Part shown: positions 5,327 through 5,395 of the stretch, in pieces
How the letters are laid out: the number at the start of each line of letters is the position of its first letter
Numbering within the stretch: position 1 is the stretch's first letter
DNA from: Phycisphaerae bacterium
GTDB lineage: Bacteria > Planctomycetota > Phycisphaerae > UBA1845 > UTPLA1
Direction: 5' to 3'
DNA: 5,395 nt
NCBI GenBank assembly: GCA_029259995.1
Contig: JAJDEC010000137.1
Span: 1 to 5,395 of the forward strand
Translations under genes and position numbers: made by a program
The notes under the pieces: model-generated
The model's input: the letters and a program-made list of their open reading frames with translations, nothing else
The model's database searches: none
What the model was told of the DNA's origin: nothing

Positions 5327-5395
5327 TGGAAACGTTGATTGTACTACTGACGATATTCGTGCTGGCAATCTTTATCGGCTTCGAAATCATCACCA
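5326..5395 (+). CDS. pntAB: NAD(P) transhydrogenase alpha-2 subunit, N-terminal fragment
   Basis: ATG 5326-5328 overlaps the TGA of the preceding gene (TGATG). AGGGAG at 5311-5316 is a good ribosome binding site 9 bases upstream. The 23 visible residues (METLIVLLTIFVLAIFIGFE, then IIT) form a hydrophobic helix ending in 'FIGFEII', which matches the N-terminus of the small membrane subunit PntAB as I remember it. That subunit supplies part of the proton channel and is about 100 residues long. The rest is outside the window, and pntB would be expected to follow. The identification rests on position plus this short stretch. Confidence 0.88.
   Translation, partial: METLIVLLTIFVLAIFIGFEIIT

Noticed and set aside
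3782..5368. 528-codon open frame on the minus strand, antisense to pntAA and running through the intergenic region
   Set aside because: The translation is dominated by Arg, His and Asp with no coherent domain, as expected of the antisense of a high-GC gene. The plus-strand frame is unmistakably pntAA, and the frame also crosses into the sigma gene start.
1..5395. CRISPR arrays, tRNA or rRNA genes, insertion sequences
   Set aside because: No regularly spaced repeats, cloverleaf structures, rRNA-like stretches, transposase frames or terminal inverted repeats were seen on reading both strands.

Overview
The window looks like a chromosomal segment of a free-living, moderately GC-rich bacterium, most likely a planctomycete or close relative. 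The reasons are the dockerin-type calcium-loop sequence in a small membrane protein encoded next to an ECF-like sigma factor, a long secreted-looking protein resembling the DUF3352 type, and sparse use of strong Shine-Dalgarno sites. This assignment is inferred from gene style; no rRNA or other marker is present.

Layout, left to right. Bases 1-207 hold the C-terminal end of a gene entering from the left (function uncertain). Bases 208-616 hold no convincing gene, but contain a good sigma70-type promoter (336-364) followed by several hairpins that run up to the ribosome binding site of a small unknown gene (617-841). That gene ends at a strong intrinsic terminator (911-944). A second promoter (980-1007) lies so close to the next start codon that the 509-residue putative secreted protein (1014-2543) is predicted to be made from a leaderless mRNA. 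A convergent intergenic stretch (2544-2742) with one hairpin separates it from a two-gene minus-strand operon. In that operon an ECF-type sigma factor (3812 to 3210) is followed after 14 bases by a single-pass membrane protein (3195 to 2743) with a perfect dockerin-type calcium loop near its C-terminus. This is the arrangement of a sigma factor and its membrane-bound regulator.

A divergent intergenic region (about 3825-4159), rich in short palindromes, separates the sigma operon from pntAA (4160-5326). pntAA encodes the NAD(H)-binding alpha-1 subunit of a proton-translocating nicotinamide nucleotide transhydrogenase. It overlaps by one base the start of pntAB (5326 onward, cut by the window edge). 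The split pntAA-pntAB layout is the three-subunit form of the enzyme, which uses the proton gradient to drive hydride transfer from NADH to NADP+.

The most interesting points are the sigma factor/dockerin-loop membrane protein pair, the structured leader upstream of the small gene at 617, the predicted leaderless gene at 1014, and the palindrome at the start of the sigma gene.
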